In this document: positions 46,474 to 60,800 of the stretch, piece by piece
Position numbering within the stretch: the stretch's first letter is position 1
Layout of the letters: every line of letters begins with the position of its first letter
Source of the DNA: Patiria pectinifera
Lineage: Eukaryota; Echinodermata; Asteroidea; Valvatida; Asterinidae
Assembly (NCBI GenBank): GCA_029964075.1
Contig: CM057147.1
Coordinates: 17,691,513 to 17,755,512, forward strand
Reading direction: 5' to 3'
DNA: 64,000 nucleotides
Notes under the pieces: generated by a model
Seen by the model: only the letters and a program-made list of their open reading frames with translations
Database searches by the model: none
Told to the model about the DNA's origin: nothing
Translations under genes and position numbers: made by a program

Positions 46474-49400
46474 GGAACGTTGAAGTTTTGGGGGCATTTT
46501 GTAAAAAATCAAAAAAAAAAAATTGTAATGACTGAATGTAATGAGTTGAACTCTTCAGGGAATTCAATTCTGGCCTCTAAGCACCTTGTGTGAACTTTTG
46601 AGGAAATTTGGTGAAGTTGGACTTTTTCGATGATGCCGGCTATGGAAAACGTTGAAGTTTTGGGGGCATTTTGTAAAAAATGTCAAATAGTTCTTTTCTC
46701 ACTGGATACTGAATGTAATGAGTTGAACTCTTCAGGGAATTCAATTCTAGCCTCTAGGCACCTCGTGTGAACTTTTGAGCAAATGTGATCAACTTTTGAG
46801 CAAATGTGATCAGGGAATTCAATTCTGGCCTCTAGGCACCCCATGTGAACTTTTGAGCAAATTGGTGAAGTTTGGTTTTTGGGTCGAAAACTGACTTTTT
46901 CGATGATGCCGGCTATGGAAAACGTTGAAGTTTTGGGGGCATTTTGTCGAAAATCTCAAATTGTTCTTTTCTCACTGGATACTGAATGTAATGAGTTGAA
47001 CTCTTCAGGGAATTCAATTCTGGCCTCTAGGTACCCCGTGTGACCTTTAGAGCAAATTTGGTGTAGTTTGGTTTTTGGGTCAAAAACTGACTTTTTCGAT
47101 GATGCCGGCTATGGAAAACGTTGAAGTTTTGGGGTCATTTTGTAAAAAATCTAAAATTGTTCTTTTCTCACTGGATACTGAATGTAATGAGTTGAACTCT
47201 TCAGGGAATTCAATTCTGGCCTCTAGGCACCCCGTGTTTACTTTTGAGCAAATTTGGTGAAGTTGGATTTTTGGGTCAAAAACTGACTTTTTCGATGATG
47301 CCGGCTATGGAAAACGTTGAAGTTTTGGGGGCATTTTGTAAAAAATGTCAAATTGTTCTTTTCTCACTGGATACTGAATGTAATGAGTTGAACTCTTCAG
47401 GGAATTCAATTCTGGCCTCTACGGACCCCGTGTGAACTTTAGAGCAAATTTAGTGAAGTTTGGTTTTTAGGTCAAAAACTAACTTTTTCGATGATGCCGG
47501 CTATGGAAAACGTTGAAGTTTTGGGGGCATTTTGTAAAAAATGTCAAATTGTTCTTTTCTCACTGGATACTGAATGTAATGAGTTGAACTCTTCAGGGAA
47601 TTCAATTCTGGCCTCTAGGGACCCCGTGTGAACTTTAGAGCAAATTTGGTGAAGTTTGGTTTTTGGGTCAAAACTGACTTTTTCGATGATGCCGGCTATG
47701 GAAAACGTTGAAGTTTTGGGGCATTTTGTAAAAAATGTCAAATTGTTCTTTTCTCACTGGATACTGAATGTAATGAGTTGAACTCTTCAGGGAATTCAAT
47801 TCTGGCCTCTAGGCACCCCATGTGAACTTTTGAGCAAATTGGTGAAGTTTGGTTTTTGGGTCGAAAACTGACTTTTTCGATGATACCGGCTATGGAAAAC
47901 GTTGAAGTTTTGGGGGCATTTTGTAAAAAAATCTCAAATTGTTCTTTCCTCACTGGATACTGAATGTAATGAGTTGAAGTCTTCAGGGAATTCAATTCTG
48001 GCCTCCAGGTACCCCGTGTTATTTTTTGAGCAATTTTTGTCGAGTTGTATTTTTGGGTCAAAAACTGACTTTTTCGATGATACCGGCTATGGAAAACGTT
48101 GAAGTTTTGGGGCCATTTTGTAAAAAATCTGAAATTGTTCTTTTCTCACCGGATACTGAATGTAATGATTTGAACTCTTCAGGGAATTCAATTCTGGCCT
48201 CTAGGCATCCCGTGTTTACTTTTGAGCAAATTTGGTGAAGTTGGATTTTTGGGTCAAAAACTGACTTTTTCGATGATGCCGGCTATGGAAAACGTTGAAG
48301 TTTTGGGGGCATTTTGTGAAAAATGTCAAATTGTTCTTTTCTCACTGGATACTGAATGTAATGAGTTGAACTCTTCAGGGAATTCAATTCTGGCCTCTAG
48401 GCACCCCGTGTTAACTTTTGAGCAAATTTGGTGAAGTTGGATTTTTGGGTCAAAAACTGACTTTTTCCATAATGCCGGCTATGGAAAACGTTGAAGTTTT
48501 GGGGGCATTTTGTAAAAAATGTCAAATTGTTCTTTTCTCACTGGATACTGAATGTAATGAGTTGAACTCTTCAGGGAATTCAATTCTGGCCTCCAGGTAC
48601 CCCGTGTTATTTTTTGAGCTAATTTGATCAACTTGTATTTTTGGGTCAAAAACTGACTTTTTCGATAATACCGGCTATGGAAAACGTTGAAGTTTTGGGG
48701 CCATTTTGTCAAAAACCTGAAATTGTTCTTTTCTCACCGGATACTGAATGTAATGAGTTGAACTCTTCAGGGAATTCAATTCTGGCCTCTAGGGACCCCG
48801 TGTGAACTTTAGAGCAAATTTGGTGAAGTTTGGTTTTTGGGTCAAAAACTGACTTTTTCGATGATGCCGGCTATGGAAAACGTTGAAGTTTTGGGGCCAT
48901 TTGGTCAAAAATCTCAAATTGTTCTTTTCTCACTGGATACTGAATGTAATGAGTTGAACTCTTCAGGGAATTCAATTCTGGCCTCTAGGCACCCCGTGTT
49001 AACTTTTGAGCAAATTTGGTGAAGTTGGATTTTTGGGTCAAAAACTGACTTTTTCGATAATGCCGGCTATGGAAAATGTTGAAGTTTTGGGGGCATTTTG
49101 TAAAAAATGTCAAATTGTTCTTTTCTCACTGGATACTGAATGGAATGAGTTGAACTCTTCAGGGAATTCAATTCTGGCCTCTAGGCTCCCCGTGTGAACT
49201 TTTGAGCAAATTTGGTGAAGTTTGGTTTTTGGGTCAAAAACTGACTTTTTCGATGATGCCGGCTATGGAAAACGTTGAAGTTTTGGGAGCATTTTGTAAA
49301 AAATCTGAAATTGTTCTTTTCTCACTGGATACTGAATGTAATGAGTTGAACTCTTCAGGGAATTCAATTCTGGCCTCTAGGCACCCCGTGTGAACTTTTG

Positions 49401-51371
49401 AGCAAATTTGGTGAAGTTGGATTTTTGGGTCAAAAACTGACTTTTTCGATGATGCCGGCTATGGAAAACGTTGAAGTTTTGGGGGCATTTTGTAAAAAAT
49501 GTCAAATTGTTCTTTTCTCACTGGATACTGAATGGAATGAGTTGAACTCTTCAGGGAATTCAATTCTGGCCTCTAGGGACCCTGTGTGAACTTTTGAGCA
49601 AATTTGGTGAAGTTGGATTATGGGTCAAAATCTGACTTTTTCGATGATGCCGGCTATGGAAAACGTTGAAGTTTTGGGGGCATTTTGTAAAAAATGTCAA
49701 ATTGTTCTTTTCTCACTGGATACTGAATGTAATGAGTTGAACTCTTCAGGGAATTCAATTCTGGCCTCTAGGCTCCCCGTGTGAACTTTTGAGCAAATTT
49801 GGTGAAGTTTGGTTTTTGGGTCAAAAACTGACTTTTTCGATGATGCCGGCTATGGAAAACGTTGAAGTTTTGGGAGCATTTTGTAAAAAATCTGAAATTG
49901 TTCTTTTCTCACTGGATACTGAATGTAATGAGTTGAACTCTTCAGGGAATTCAATTCTGGCCTCTAGGCACCGTGTGTGACCTTTTGAGCAAATTTGGTG
50001 AAGTTGGATTTTTGGGTCAAAAACTGACTTTTTCGATGATGCCGGCTATGGAAAACGTTGAAGTTTTGGGGGCATTTTGTAAAAAATGTCAAATTGTTCT
50101 TTTCTCACTGGATACTGAATGGAATGAGTTGAACTCTTCAGGGAATTCAATTCTGGCCTCTAGGGACCCTGTGTGAACTTTTGAGCAAATTTGGTGAAGT
50201 TGGATTTTTGGGTCAAAAACTGACTTTTTCGATGATGCCGGCTATGGAAAACATTGAAGTTTTGGGGGCATTTTGTAAAAAATGTCAAATTGTTCTTTTC
50301 TCACTGGATACTGAATGGAATGAGTTGAACTCTTCAGGGAATTCAATTCTGGCCTCTAGGCTCCCCGTGTGAACTTTTGAGCAAATTTGGTGAAGTTTGG
50401 TTTTTGGGTCAAAAACTGACTTTTTTGATGATGCCGGCTATGGAAAACGTTGAAGTTTTGGGAGCATTTTGTCAAAAATCTGAAATTGTTCTTTTCTCAC
50501 TGGATACTGAATGTAATGAGTTGAAGTCTTCAAGGAATTCAATTCTGGCCTCTAGGCTCCCCGTGTGAACTTTTGAGCAAATTTGGTGAAGTTTGGTTTT
50601 TGGGTCAAAAACTGACTTTTTCGATGATGCCGGCTATGGAAAACGTTGAAGTTTTGGGGGCATTTTGTAAAAAATCTCAAATTGTTCTTTTCTCACTGGA
50701 TACTGAATGGAATGAGTTGAACTCTTCAGGGAAATCAATTCTGGCCTCTAGGGACCCTGTGTGAACTTTTGAGCAAATTTGGTGAAGTTGGATTTTTGGG
50801 TCAAAAACTGACTTTTTCGATGATGCCGGCTATGGAAAACGTTGAAGTTTTGGGAGCATTTTGTAAAAAATCTGAAATTGTTCTTTTCTCACTGGATACT
50901 GAATGGAATGAGTTGAACTCTTCAGGGAAATCAATTCTGGCCTCTAGGGACCCTGTGTGAACTTTTGAGCAAATTTGGTGAAGTTGGATTTTTGGGTCAA
51001 AAACTGACTTTTTCGATGATGCCGGCTATGGAAAACGTTGAAGTTTTGGGGGCATTTTGTAAAAAATGTCAAATTGTTCTTTTCTCACTGGATACTGAAT
51101 GGAAAGAGTTGAACTCTTCAGGGAATTTAATTCTGGCCTCTAGGGACCCCGTGTGAACTTTTGAGCAAATTTGGTGAAGTTGGATTTTTGGGTCAAAAAC
51201 TGACTTTTTCGATGATGCCGGCTATGGAAAACGTTGAAGTTTTGGGGGCATTTTGTAAAAAATCTGAAATTGTTCTTTTCTCACTGGATACTGAATGTAA
51301 TGAGTTGAACTCTTCAGGGAATTCAATTCTGGCCTCTAGGCTCCCCGTGTGAACTTTTGAGCAAATTTGAT
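46474..51371 (+). repeat. Satellite array 2: about 25 monomers of a third subtype
   Basis: These are the same 196 bp monomers as array 1, but with linked differences: GTGTGAACTTTTGAGC, AAATTTGGTGAAGTTGG (or GTTTGG), CATTTTGTAAAAAAT, and either CTGAAATTG or GTCAAATTG followed by TTCTTTTCTCACTGG. The first copies are degenerate: the entry copy has an A run, and a 21-base unit AACTTTTGAGCAAATGTGATC is doubled (46769-46811). The array ends at the gap. It lies in the intron after exon 4. Confidence 0.95.
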
Positions 51372-51871
51372 NNNNNNNNNNNNNNNNNNNNNNNNNNNNN
51401 NNNNNNNNNNNNNNNNNNNNNNNNNNNNNNNNNNNNNNNNNNNNNNNNNNNNNNNNNNNNNNNNNNNNNNNNNNNNNNNNNNNNNNNNNNNNNNNNNNNN
51501 NNNNNNNNNNNNNNNNNNNNNNNNNNNNNNNNNNNNNNNNNNNNNNNNNNNNNNNNNNNNNNNNNNNNNNNNNNNNNNNNNNNNNNNNNNNNNNNNNNNN
51601 NNNNNNNNNNNNNNNNNNNNNNNNNNNNNNNNNNNNNNNNNNNNNNNNNNNNNNNNNNNNNNNNNNNNNNNNNNNNNNNNNNNNNNNNNNNNNNNNNNNN
51701 NNNNNNNNNNNNNNNNNNNNNNNNNNNNNNNNNNNNNNNNNNNNNNNNNNNNNNNNNNNNNNNNNNNNNNNNNNNNNNNNNNNNNNNNNNNNNNNNNNNN
51801 NNNNNNNNNNNNNNNNNNNNNNNNNNNNNNNNNNNNNNNNNNNNNNNNNNNNNNNNNNNNNNNNNNNNNNN
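51372..51871. other. Assembly gap, 500 N
   Basis: There are exactly 500 N, a typical placeholder for a gap of unknown size. The satellite orientation is opposite on the two sides. The long open frames drawn across it consist of N and mean nothing. Confidence 0.98.
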
Positions 51872-54800
51872 GAGGTGCCTAGAGGCCAGAATTGAATTCC
51901 CTGAAGAGTTCAACTCATTACATTCAGTATCCAGTGAGAAAAGAACAATTTCAGATTTTTACCAAATGCCCCAAAACTTCAACGTTTTCCATAGCCGGCA
52001 TCATCGAAAAAGTCAGTTTTTGACCCAAAAATCCATCTTCACAAAATTTGCTCAAAAGTTCACACGAGGTGCCTAGAGGCCAGAATTGAATTCCCTGAAG
52101 AGTTCAACTCATTACATTCAGTATCCAGTGAGAAAAGAACAATTTCAGATTTTTACAAAATGCCCCAAAACTTCAACGTTTTCCATAGCCGGCATCATCG
52201 AAAAAGTCAGTTTTTGACCCAAAAATCCATCTTCACAAAATTTGCTCAAAAGTTCACACGAGGTGCCTAGAGGCCAGAATTGAATTCCCTGAAGAGTTCA
52301 ACTCATTACATTCAGTATCCAGTGAGAAAAGAACAATTTCAGATTTTTACAAAATGCCCCAAAACTTCAACGTTTTCCATAGCCGGCATCATCAAAAAAG
52401 TCAGTTTTTGACCCAAAAATCCATCTTCACAAAATTTGCTCAAAAGTTCACACGAGGTGCCTAGAGGCCAGAATTGAATTCCAACTCATTACATTCAGTA
52501 TCCAGTGAGAAAAGAACAATTTCAGATTATTTACCAAATGCCCCAAAACTTCAACGTTTTCCATAGCCGGCATCATCGAAAAAGTCAGTTTTTGACCCAA
52601 AAATCCATCTTCACAAAATTTGCTCAAAAGTTCACACGAGGTGCCTAGAGGCCAGAATTGAATTCCCTGAAGAGTTCAACTCATTACATTCAGTATCCAG
52701 TGAGAAAAGAACAATTTCAGATTTTTTACCAAATGCCCCAAAACTTCAACGTTTTCCATAGCCGGCATCATCGAAAAAGTCACTTTTTGACCCAAAAATC
52801 CATCTTCACAAAATTTGCTCAAAAGTTCACACGAGGTGCCTAGAGGATAGAATTGAATTCCCTGAAGAGTTCAACTCATTACATTCAGTATCCAGTGAGA
52901 AAAGAACAATTTCAGATTTTTTACCAAATGCCCCAAAACTTCAACGTTTTCCATAGCCGGCATCATCGAAAAAGTCAGTTTTTGACCCAAAAATCCATCT
53001 TCACAAAATTTGCTCAAAAGTTCACACGAGGTGCCTAGAGGCCAGAATTGAATTCCCTGAAGAGTTCAACTCATTACATTCAGTATCCAGTGAGAAAAGA
53101 ACAATTTCAGAATTTTTACCAAATGCCCCAAAACTTCAACGTTTTCCATAGCCTGCATCATCGAAAAAGTCAGTTTCTGACCCAAAATTCCACCTTCTCA
53201 AAATTTGCTCAGTAGTACACTCGACGTGCCAAGAGGCGTGAGTTTAAATCGCTGAAGAGTTCAACTCCTTACACTCAGGATCCAATGAGAAAAGAACAAT
53301 TTCAGACTTTTTACCAAATGCCCCAAAACTTCAACGGTTTCCATATCAGACATCATCTAAAAATTCAGTTTTTGACCCAAAAATCCAACTTCACAAAATT
53401 TGCTCAAAAGTTCACACGAGGTGCCTAGAGGCCGGAATTGAATTCCCTGAAGAGTTCAACTCATTACATTCAGTATCCAGTGAGAAAAGAACAATTTCAG
53501 ATTTTTTACCAAATGCCCCAAAACTTCAACTTTTTCCATATGCGGCATCATCGAAAAAGTCAGTTTTTGACCCAAAAATCCATCTTCACAAAATTTGCTC
53601 AAAAGTTCACACGAGGTGCCTAGAGGCCAGAATTGAATTCCCTGAAGAGTTCAACTCATTACATTCAGTATCCAGTGAGAAAAGAACAATTTTAGATTTT
53701 TTACAAAATGCCCCAAAACTTCAACGTTTTATATAGCCGAAAAAGCCATCATCGAAAAAGTCAGTTTTTGACCCAAAAATCCATCTTCACAAAATTTGCT
53801 CAAAAGTTCACACGAGGTGCCTAGAGGCCAGAATTGAATTCCCTGAAGAGTTCAACTCATTACATTCAGTATCCAGTGAGAAAAGAACAATTTCAGATTT
53901 TTTACCAAATGCCCCAAAACTTCAACGTTTTCCATAGCGGCATCATCAAAAAGTCAGTTTTTGACCCAAAAATCCAACTTCACAAAATTTGCTCAAAAGT
54001 TCACACGAGGTGCCTAGAGGCCAGAATTGAATTCCCTGAAGAGTTCAACTCATTACATTCAGTATCCAGTGAGAAAAGAACAATTTCAGATTTTTTACCA
54101 AATGCCCCAAAACTTCAACGTTTTCCATAGCCGGCATCATCGAAAAAGTCAGTTTTCACAAAATTTGCTCAAAAGTTCACACGAGGTGCCTAGAGGCCAG
54201 AATTGAATTCCCTGAAGAGTTCAACTCATTACATTCAGTATCCAGTGAGAAAAGAACAATTTCAGATTTTTTACCAAATGCCCCAAAACTTCAACGTTTT
54301 CCATAGCCGGCATCATCGAAAAAGTTGGTTTTTGACTTAAAAATCCATCTTCACAAAATTTGCTCAAAAGTTCACACGAGGTGCCTAGAGGCCAGAATTG
54401 AATTCCCTGAAGAGTTCAACTCATTACATTCAGTATCCAGTGAGAAAAGAACAATTTCAGATTTTTTACCAAATGCCCCAAAACTTCAACGTTTTCCATA
54501 GCGGTCATCATCGAAAAAGTCAGTTTTTGACCCAAAAATCCATCTTCACAAAATTTGCTCAAAAGTTCACACGAGGTGCCTAGAGGCCAGAATTGAATTC
54601 CCTGAAGAGTTCAACTCATTACATTCAGTATCCAGTGAGAAAAGAACAATTTCAGATTTTTACAAAATGCCCCAAAACTTCAACGTTTTCCATAGCGGCA
54701 TCATCGAAAAGTCAGTTTTGACCCAAAATCCATCTTCACCAAATTTCCTCAAAAGTTCACACGAGGTGCCTAGAGGCCAGAATTGAATTCCCTGAAGAGT

Positions 54801-57800
54801 TCAACTCATTACATTCAGTATCCAGTGAGAAAAGAACAATTTCAGATTTTTTACCAAATGCCCCAAAACTTCAACGTTTTCCATAGCCGCATCATCGAAA
54901 AAGTCAGTTTTGACCCAAAATCCATCTTCACAAAATTTGCTCAAAAGTTCACACGAGGTGCCTAGAGGCCAGAATTGAATTCCCTGAAGAGTTCAACTCA
55001 TTACATTCAGTATCCAGTGAGAAAAGAACAATTTCAGATTTTTACAAAATGCCCCAAAACTTCAACGTTTTCCATAGCCGGCATCATCGAAAAAGTCAGT
55101 TTTTGACCCAAAAATCCATCTTCACAAAATTTGCTCAAAAGTTCACACGAGGTGCCTAGAGGCCAGAATTGAATTCCCTGAAGAGTTCAACTCATTACAT
55201 TCAGTATCCAGTGAGAAAAGAACAATTTCAGATTTTTACCAAATTCCCCAAAACTTCAACGTTTTCCATAGCCGGCATCATCAAAAAAGTCACTTTTTGA
55301 CCCAAAAATCCATCTTCACAAAATTTGCTCAAAAGTTCACACGAGGTGCCTAGAGGCCAGAATTGAATTCCCTGAAGAGTTCAACTCATTACATTCAGTA
55401 TCCAGTGAGAAAAGAACAATTTCAGATTTTTCACAAAATGCCCCAAAACTTCAACGTTTTCCATAGCCGGCATCATCGAAAAAGTAAAATCCATCTTCAC
55501 AAAATTTGCTCAAAAGTTCACACGAGGTGCCTAGAGGCCAGAATTGAATTCCCTGAAGAGTTCAACTCATTACATTCAGTATCCAGTGAGAAAAGAACAA
55601 TTTCAGATTTTTACAAAATGCCCCAAAACTTCAACGTTTTCCATATCCGCATCATCAAAAAACTACATTTTTGGCCCAAAAATCCATCTTCACAAAATTT
55701 GCTCAAAAGTTCACACGAGGTGCCTAGAGGCCAGAATTGAATTCCCTGAAGAGTTCAACTCATTACATTCAGTATCCAGTGAGAAAAGAACAATTTCAGA
55801 TTTTTTACCAAATGCCCCAAAACTTCAACGTTTTCCATAGCCGGCATCATCGAAAAAGTCAGTTTTTGACCCAAAAATCCAACTTCACAAAATTTGCTCA
55901 AAAGTTCACACGAGGTGCCTAGAGGCCAGAATTGAATTCCCTGAAGAGTTCAACTCATTACATTCAGTATCCAGTGAGAAAAGAACAATTTCAGATTTTT
56001 ACAAAATGCCCCAAAACTTCAACGGTTTCCATTAGCCGGCATCATCGAAAAAGTCACTTTTTGACCCAAAAATCCATCTTCACAAAATTTGCTCAAAAGT
56101 TCACACGAGGTGCCTAGAGGATAGAATTGAATTCCCTGAAGAGTTCAACTCATTACATTCAGTATCCAGTGAGAAAAGAACAATTTCAGATTTTTTACCA
56201 AATGCCCCAAAACTTCAACGTTTTCCATAGCCGGCATCATCGAAAAAGTCAGTTTTGACCCAAAAATCCATCTTCACAAAATTTGCTCAAAAGTTCACAC
56301 GAGGTGCCTAGAGGCCAGAATTGAATTCCCTGAAGAGTTCAACTCATTACATTCAGTATCCAGTGAGAAAAGAACAATTTCAGATTTTTACAAAATGCCC
56401 CAAAACTTCAACGTTTTCCATAGCCGGCATCATCGAAAAAGTCAGTTTTTGACCCAAAAATCCATCTTCACAAAATTTGCTCAAAAGTTCACACGAGGTG
56501 CCTAGAGGCCAGAATTGAATTCCCTGAAGAGTTCAACTCATTACATTCAGTATCCAGTGAGAAAAGAACAATTTCAGATTTTTACCAAATGCCCCAAAAC
56601 TTCAACGTTTTCCATAGCCGGCATCATCGAAAAAGTCAGTTTTGACCCAAAAATCCATCTTCACAAAATTTGCTCAAAAGTTCACACGAGGTGCCTAGAG
56701 GCCAGAATTGAATTCCCTGAAGAGTTCAACTCATTACATTCAGTATCCAGTGAGAAAAGAACAATTTCATATTTTTTACCAAACGCCCCGAAAATTCAAC
56801 GTTTTCCATAGCAGGCATCATCGAAAAAGTTGGTTTTTGACCCAAAAATCCATCTTCACAAAATTTGCTCAAAAGTTCACACGAGGTGCCTAGAGGATAG
56901 AATTGAATTCCCTGAAGAGTTCAACTCATTACATTCAGTATCCAGTGAGAAAAGAACAATTTCAGATTTTTTACCAAATGCCCCAAAACTTCAACGTTTT
57001 CCATAGCCGGCATCATCGAAAAAGTCACTTTTTGACCCAAAAATCCATCTTCACAAAATTTGCTCAAAAGTTCACACGAGGTGCCTAGAGGCCAGAATTG
57101 AATTCCCTGAAGAGTTCAACTCATTACATTCAGTATCCAGTGAGAAAAGAACAATTTCAGATTTTTACAAAATGCCCCAAAACTTCAACGTTTTCCATAG
57201 CAGGCATCATCGAAAAAGTCAGTTTTGACCCAAAATCCATCTTCACAAAATTTGCTCAAAAGTTCACACGAGCTGCCTAGAGGCCAGAATTGAATTCCCT
57301 GAAGAGTTCAACTCATTACATTCAGTATCCAGTGACAAAAGAACAATTTCAGTTTTTTTACAAAATGCCCCCAAACTTCAACGTTTTCGGGGGGGCATCA
57401 TCGAAAAAGTCAGGTTTTGACCCAAAAATCCATCTGCACAAAATTTGCTCAAAAGTTCACACGAGGTGCCTAGAGGCCAGAATTGAATTCCCTGAAGAGT
57501 TCAACTCATTACATTCAGTATCCAGTGAGAAAAGAACAATTTCAGATTTTTACAAAATGCCCCAAAACTTCAACGTTTTCCATAGCCGGCATCATCAAAA
57601 AAGTCACGTTTTGACCCAAAAATCCATCTTCACAAAATTTGCTCAAAAGTTCACACGAGGTGCCTAGAGGCCAGAATTGAATTCCCTGAAGAGTTCAACT
57701 CATTAAATTCAGTATCCAGTGAGAAAAGAACAATTTCAGATTTTTTACCAAATGCCCCAAAACTTCAACGTTTTCCATAGCCGGCATCATCGAAAAAGTC

Positions 57801-60800
57801 AATTTTTGACCCAAAAATCCATCTTCACAAAATTTGCTCAAAAGTTCACACGAGGTGCCTAGAGGCCAGAATTGAATTCCCTGAAGAGTTCAACTCATTA
57901 CATTCAGTATCCAGTGAGAAAAGAACAATTTCAGATTTTAACAAAATGCCCCAAAACTTCAACGTTTTCCATAGCCGGCATCATCGAAAAAGTCAGTTTT
58001 TGACCCAAACATCCATCTTCACAAAATTTGGACAAAAGTTCACACGAGGTGCCTGAGGCCAGAATTGAATTCCCTGAAGAGTTCAACTCATTACATTCAG
58101 TATCCAGTGAGAAAAGATCAATTTCAGATTTTTTAACAAATGCCCCAAAACTTCAACGTTTTCCATAGCCGGCATCATCAAAAAAGTCAGTTTTTGACCC
58201 AAAAATCCAACTTCACAAAATTTGCTCAAAAGTTCACACGAGGTGCCTAGAGGCCAGAATTGAATTCCCTGAAGAGTTCAACTCATTACATTCAGTATCC
58301 AGTGAGAAAAGAACAATTTCAGATTTTTTACAAAATGCCCCAAAACTTCAACGTTTTCCATAGCCGGCATCATCGAAAAAGTCAGTTTTTGACCCAAAAA
58401 TCCATCTTCACAAAATTTGCTCAAAAGTTCACACGAGGTGCCTAGAGGCCAGAATTGAATTCCCTGAAGAGTTCAACTCATTACATTCAGTATCCAGTGA
58501 GAAAAGAACAATTTCAGATTTTTACAAAATGCCCCAAAACTTCAACGTTTTCCATAGCCGGCATCATCGAAAAAGTCACTTTTTGACCCAAAAATCCATC
58601 TTCACCAAATTTGCTCAAAAGTTCACACGAGGTGCCTAGAGGATAGAATTGAATTCCCTGAAGAGTTCAACTCATTACATTCAGTATCCAGTGAGAAAAG
58701 AACAATTTCAGATTTTTACAAAATGCCCCAAAACTTCAACGTTTTCGGGGGGTCATCATCGAAAAAGTCACTTTTTGACCCAAAAATCCATCTTCACAAA
58801 ATTTGCTCAAAAGTTCACACGAGGTGCCTAGAGGCCAGAATTGAATTCCCTGAAGAGTTCAACTCATTACATTCAGTATCCAGTGAGAAAAGAACAATTT
58901 CAGATTTTTACAAAATGCCCCAAAACTTCAACGTTTTCCATAGCCGGCATCATCGAAAAAAGTCAGTTTTTGACCCAAAAATCCATCTTCACAAAATTTG
59001 CTCAAAAGTTCACACGAGGTGCCTAGAGGCCAGAATTGAATTCCCTGAAGAGTTCAACTCATTACATTCAGTATCCAGTGAGAAAAGAACAATTTCAGAT
59101 TTTTCACAAAATGCCCCAAAACTTCAACGTTTTCCATAGCCGGCATCATCGAAAAAGTCAGTTTTTGACCCAAAAATTCATCTTCACAAAATTTGCTCAA
59201 AAGTTCACACGAGGTGCCTAGAGGCCAGAATTGAATTCCCTGAAGAGTTCAACTCATTACATTCAGTATCCAGTGAGAAAAGAACAATTTCAGATTTTTT
59301 ACCAAATGCCCCAAAACTTCAACGTTTTCCATAGCCGGCATCATCGAAAAAGTCAGTTTTTGACCCAAAAATCCAACTTCACAAAATTTGCTCAAAAGTT
59401 CACACGAGGTGCCTAGAGGCCAGAATTGAATTCCCTGAAGAGTTCAACTCATTACATTCAGTATCCAGTGAGAAAAGAACAATTTCAGATTTTTTACCAA
59501 ATGCCCCAAAACTTCAACGTTTTCCATATCGGCATCATCGAAAAAGTCAGTTTTGACCCAAAAATCCATCTTCACAAAATTTGCTCAAAAGTTCACACGA
59601 GGTGCCTAGAGGCCAGAATTGAATTCCCTGAAGAGTTCAACTCATTACATTCAGTATCCAGTGAGAAAAGAACAATTTCAGATTTTTACAAAATGCCCCA
59701 AAACTTCAACGTTTTCCATAGCAGGCATCATCGAAAAAGTCAGTTTTTGACCCAAAAATCCATCTTCACAAAATTTGCTCAAAAGTTCACACGAGGTGCC
59801 TAGAGGCCAGAATTGAATTCCCTGAAGAGTTCAACTCATTACATTCAGTATCCAGTGAGAAAAGAACAATTTCAGATTTTTTACAAAATGCCCCAAAACT
59901 TCAACGTTTTCCATAGCCGGCATCATCGAAAAAGTCAGTTTTTGACCCAAAAATCCAACTTCACAAAATTTGCTCAAAAGTTCACACGAGGTGCCTAGAG
60001 GCCAGAATTGAATTCCCTGAAGAGTTCAACTCATTACATTCAGTATCCAGTGAGAAAAGAACAATTTCAGATTTTTACAAAATGCCCCAAAACTTCAACG
60101 TTTTCCATAGCGTGCATCATCGAAAAAGTCAGTTTTTGACCCAAAAATCCAACTTCACAAAATTTGCTCAAAAGTTCACACGAGGTGCCTAGAGGCCAGA
60201 ATTGAATTCCCTGAAGAGTTCAACTCATTACATTCAGTATCCAGTGAGAAAAGAACAATTTCAGATTTTTACAAAATGCCCCAAAACTTCAACGTTTTCC
60301 ATAGCCGGCATCATCGAAAAAAGTCACTTTTTGACCCAAAAATCCATCTTCACAAAATTTGCTCAAAAGTTCACACGAGGTGCCTAGAGGCCAGAATTGA
60401 ATTCCCTGAAGAGTTCAACTCATTACATTCAGTATCCAGTGAGAAAAGAACAATTTCAGATTTTTACAAAATGCCCCAAAACTTCAACGTTTTCCATAGC
60501 CGGCATCATCGAAAAAGTCAGTTTTGCACCCAAAAATCCAACTTCACAAAATTTGCTCAAAAGTTCACACGAGGTGCCTAGAGGCCAGAATTGAATTCCC
60601 TGAAGAGTTCAACTCATTACATTCAGTATCCAGTGAGAAAAGAACAATTTCAGATTTTTACAAAATGCCCCAAAACTTCAACGTTTTCCATAGCCGGCAT
60701 CATCGAAAAAGTCAGTTTTTGACCCAAAAATCCAACTTCACAAAATTTGCTCAAAAGTTCACACGAGGTGCCTAGAGGCCAGAATTGAATTCCCTGAAGA

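Noticed and set aside
51323-52076. Long frames of 171-239 codons across the gap
   Set aside because: They consist mostly of N.
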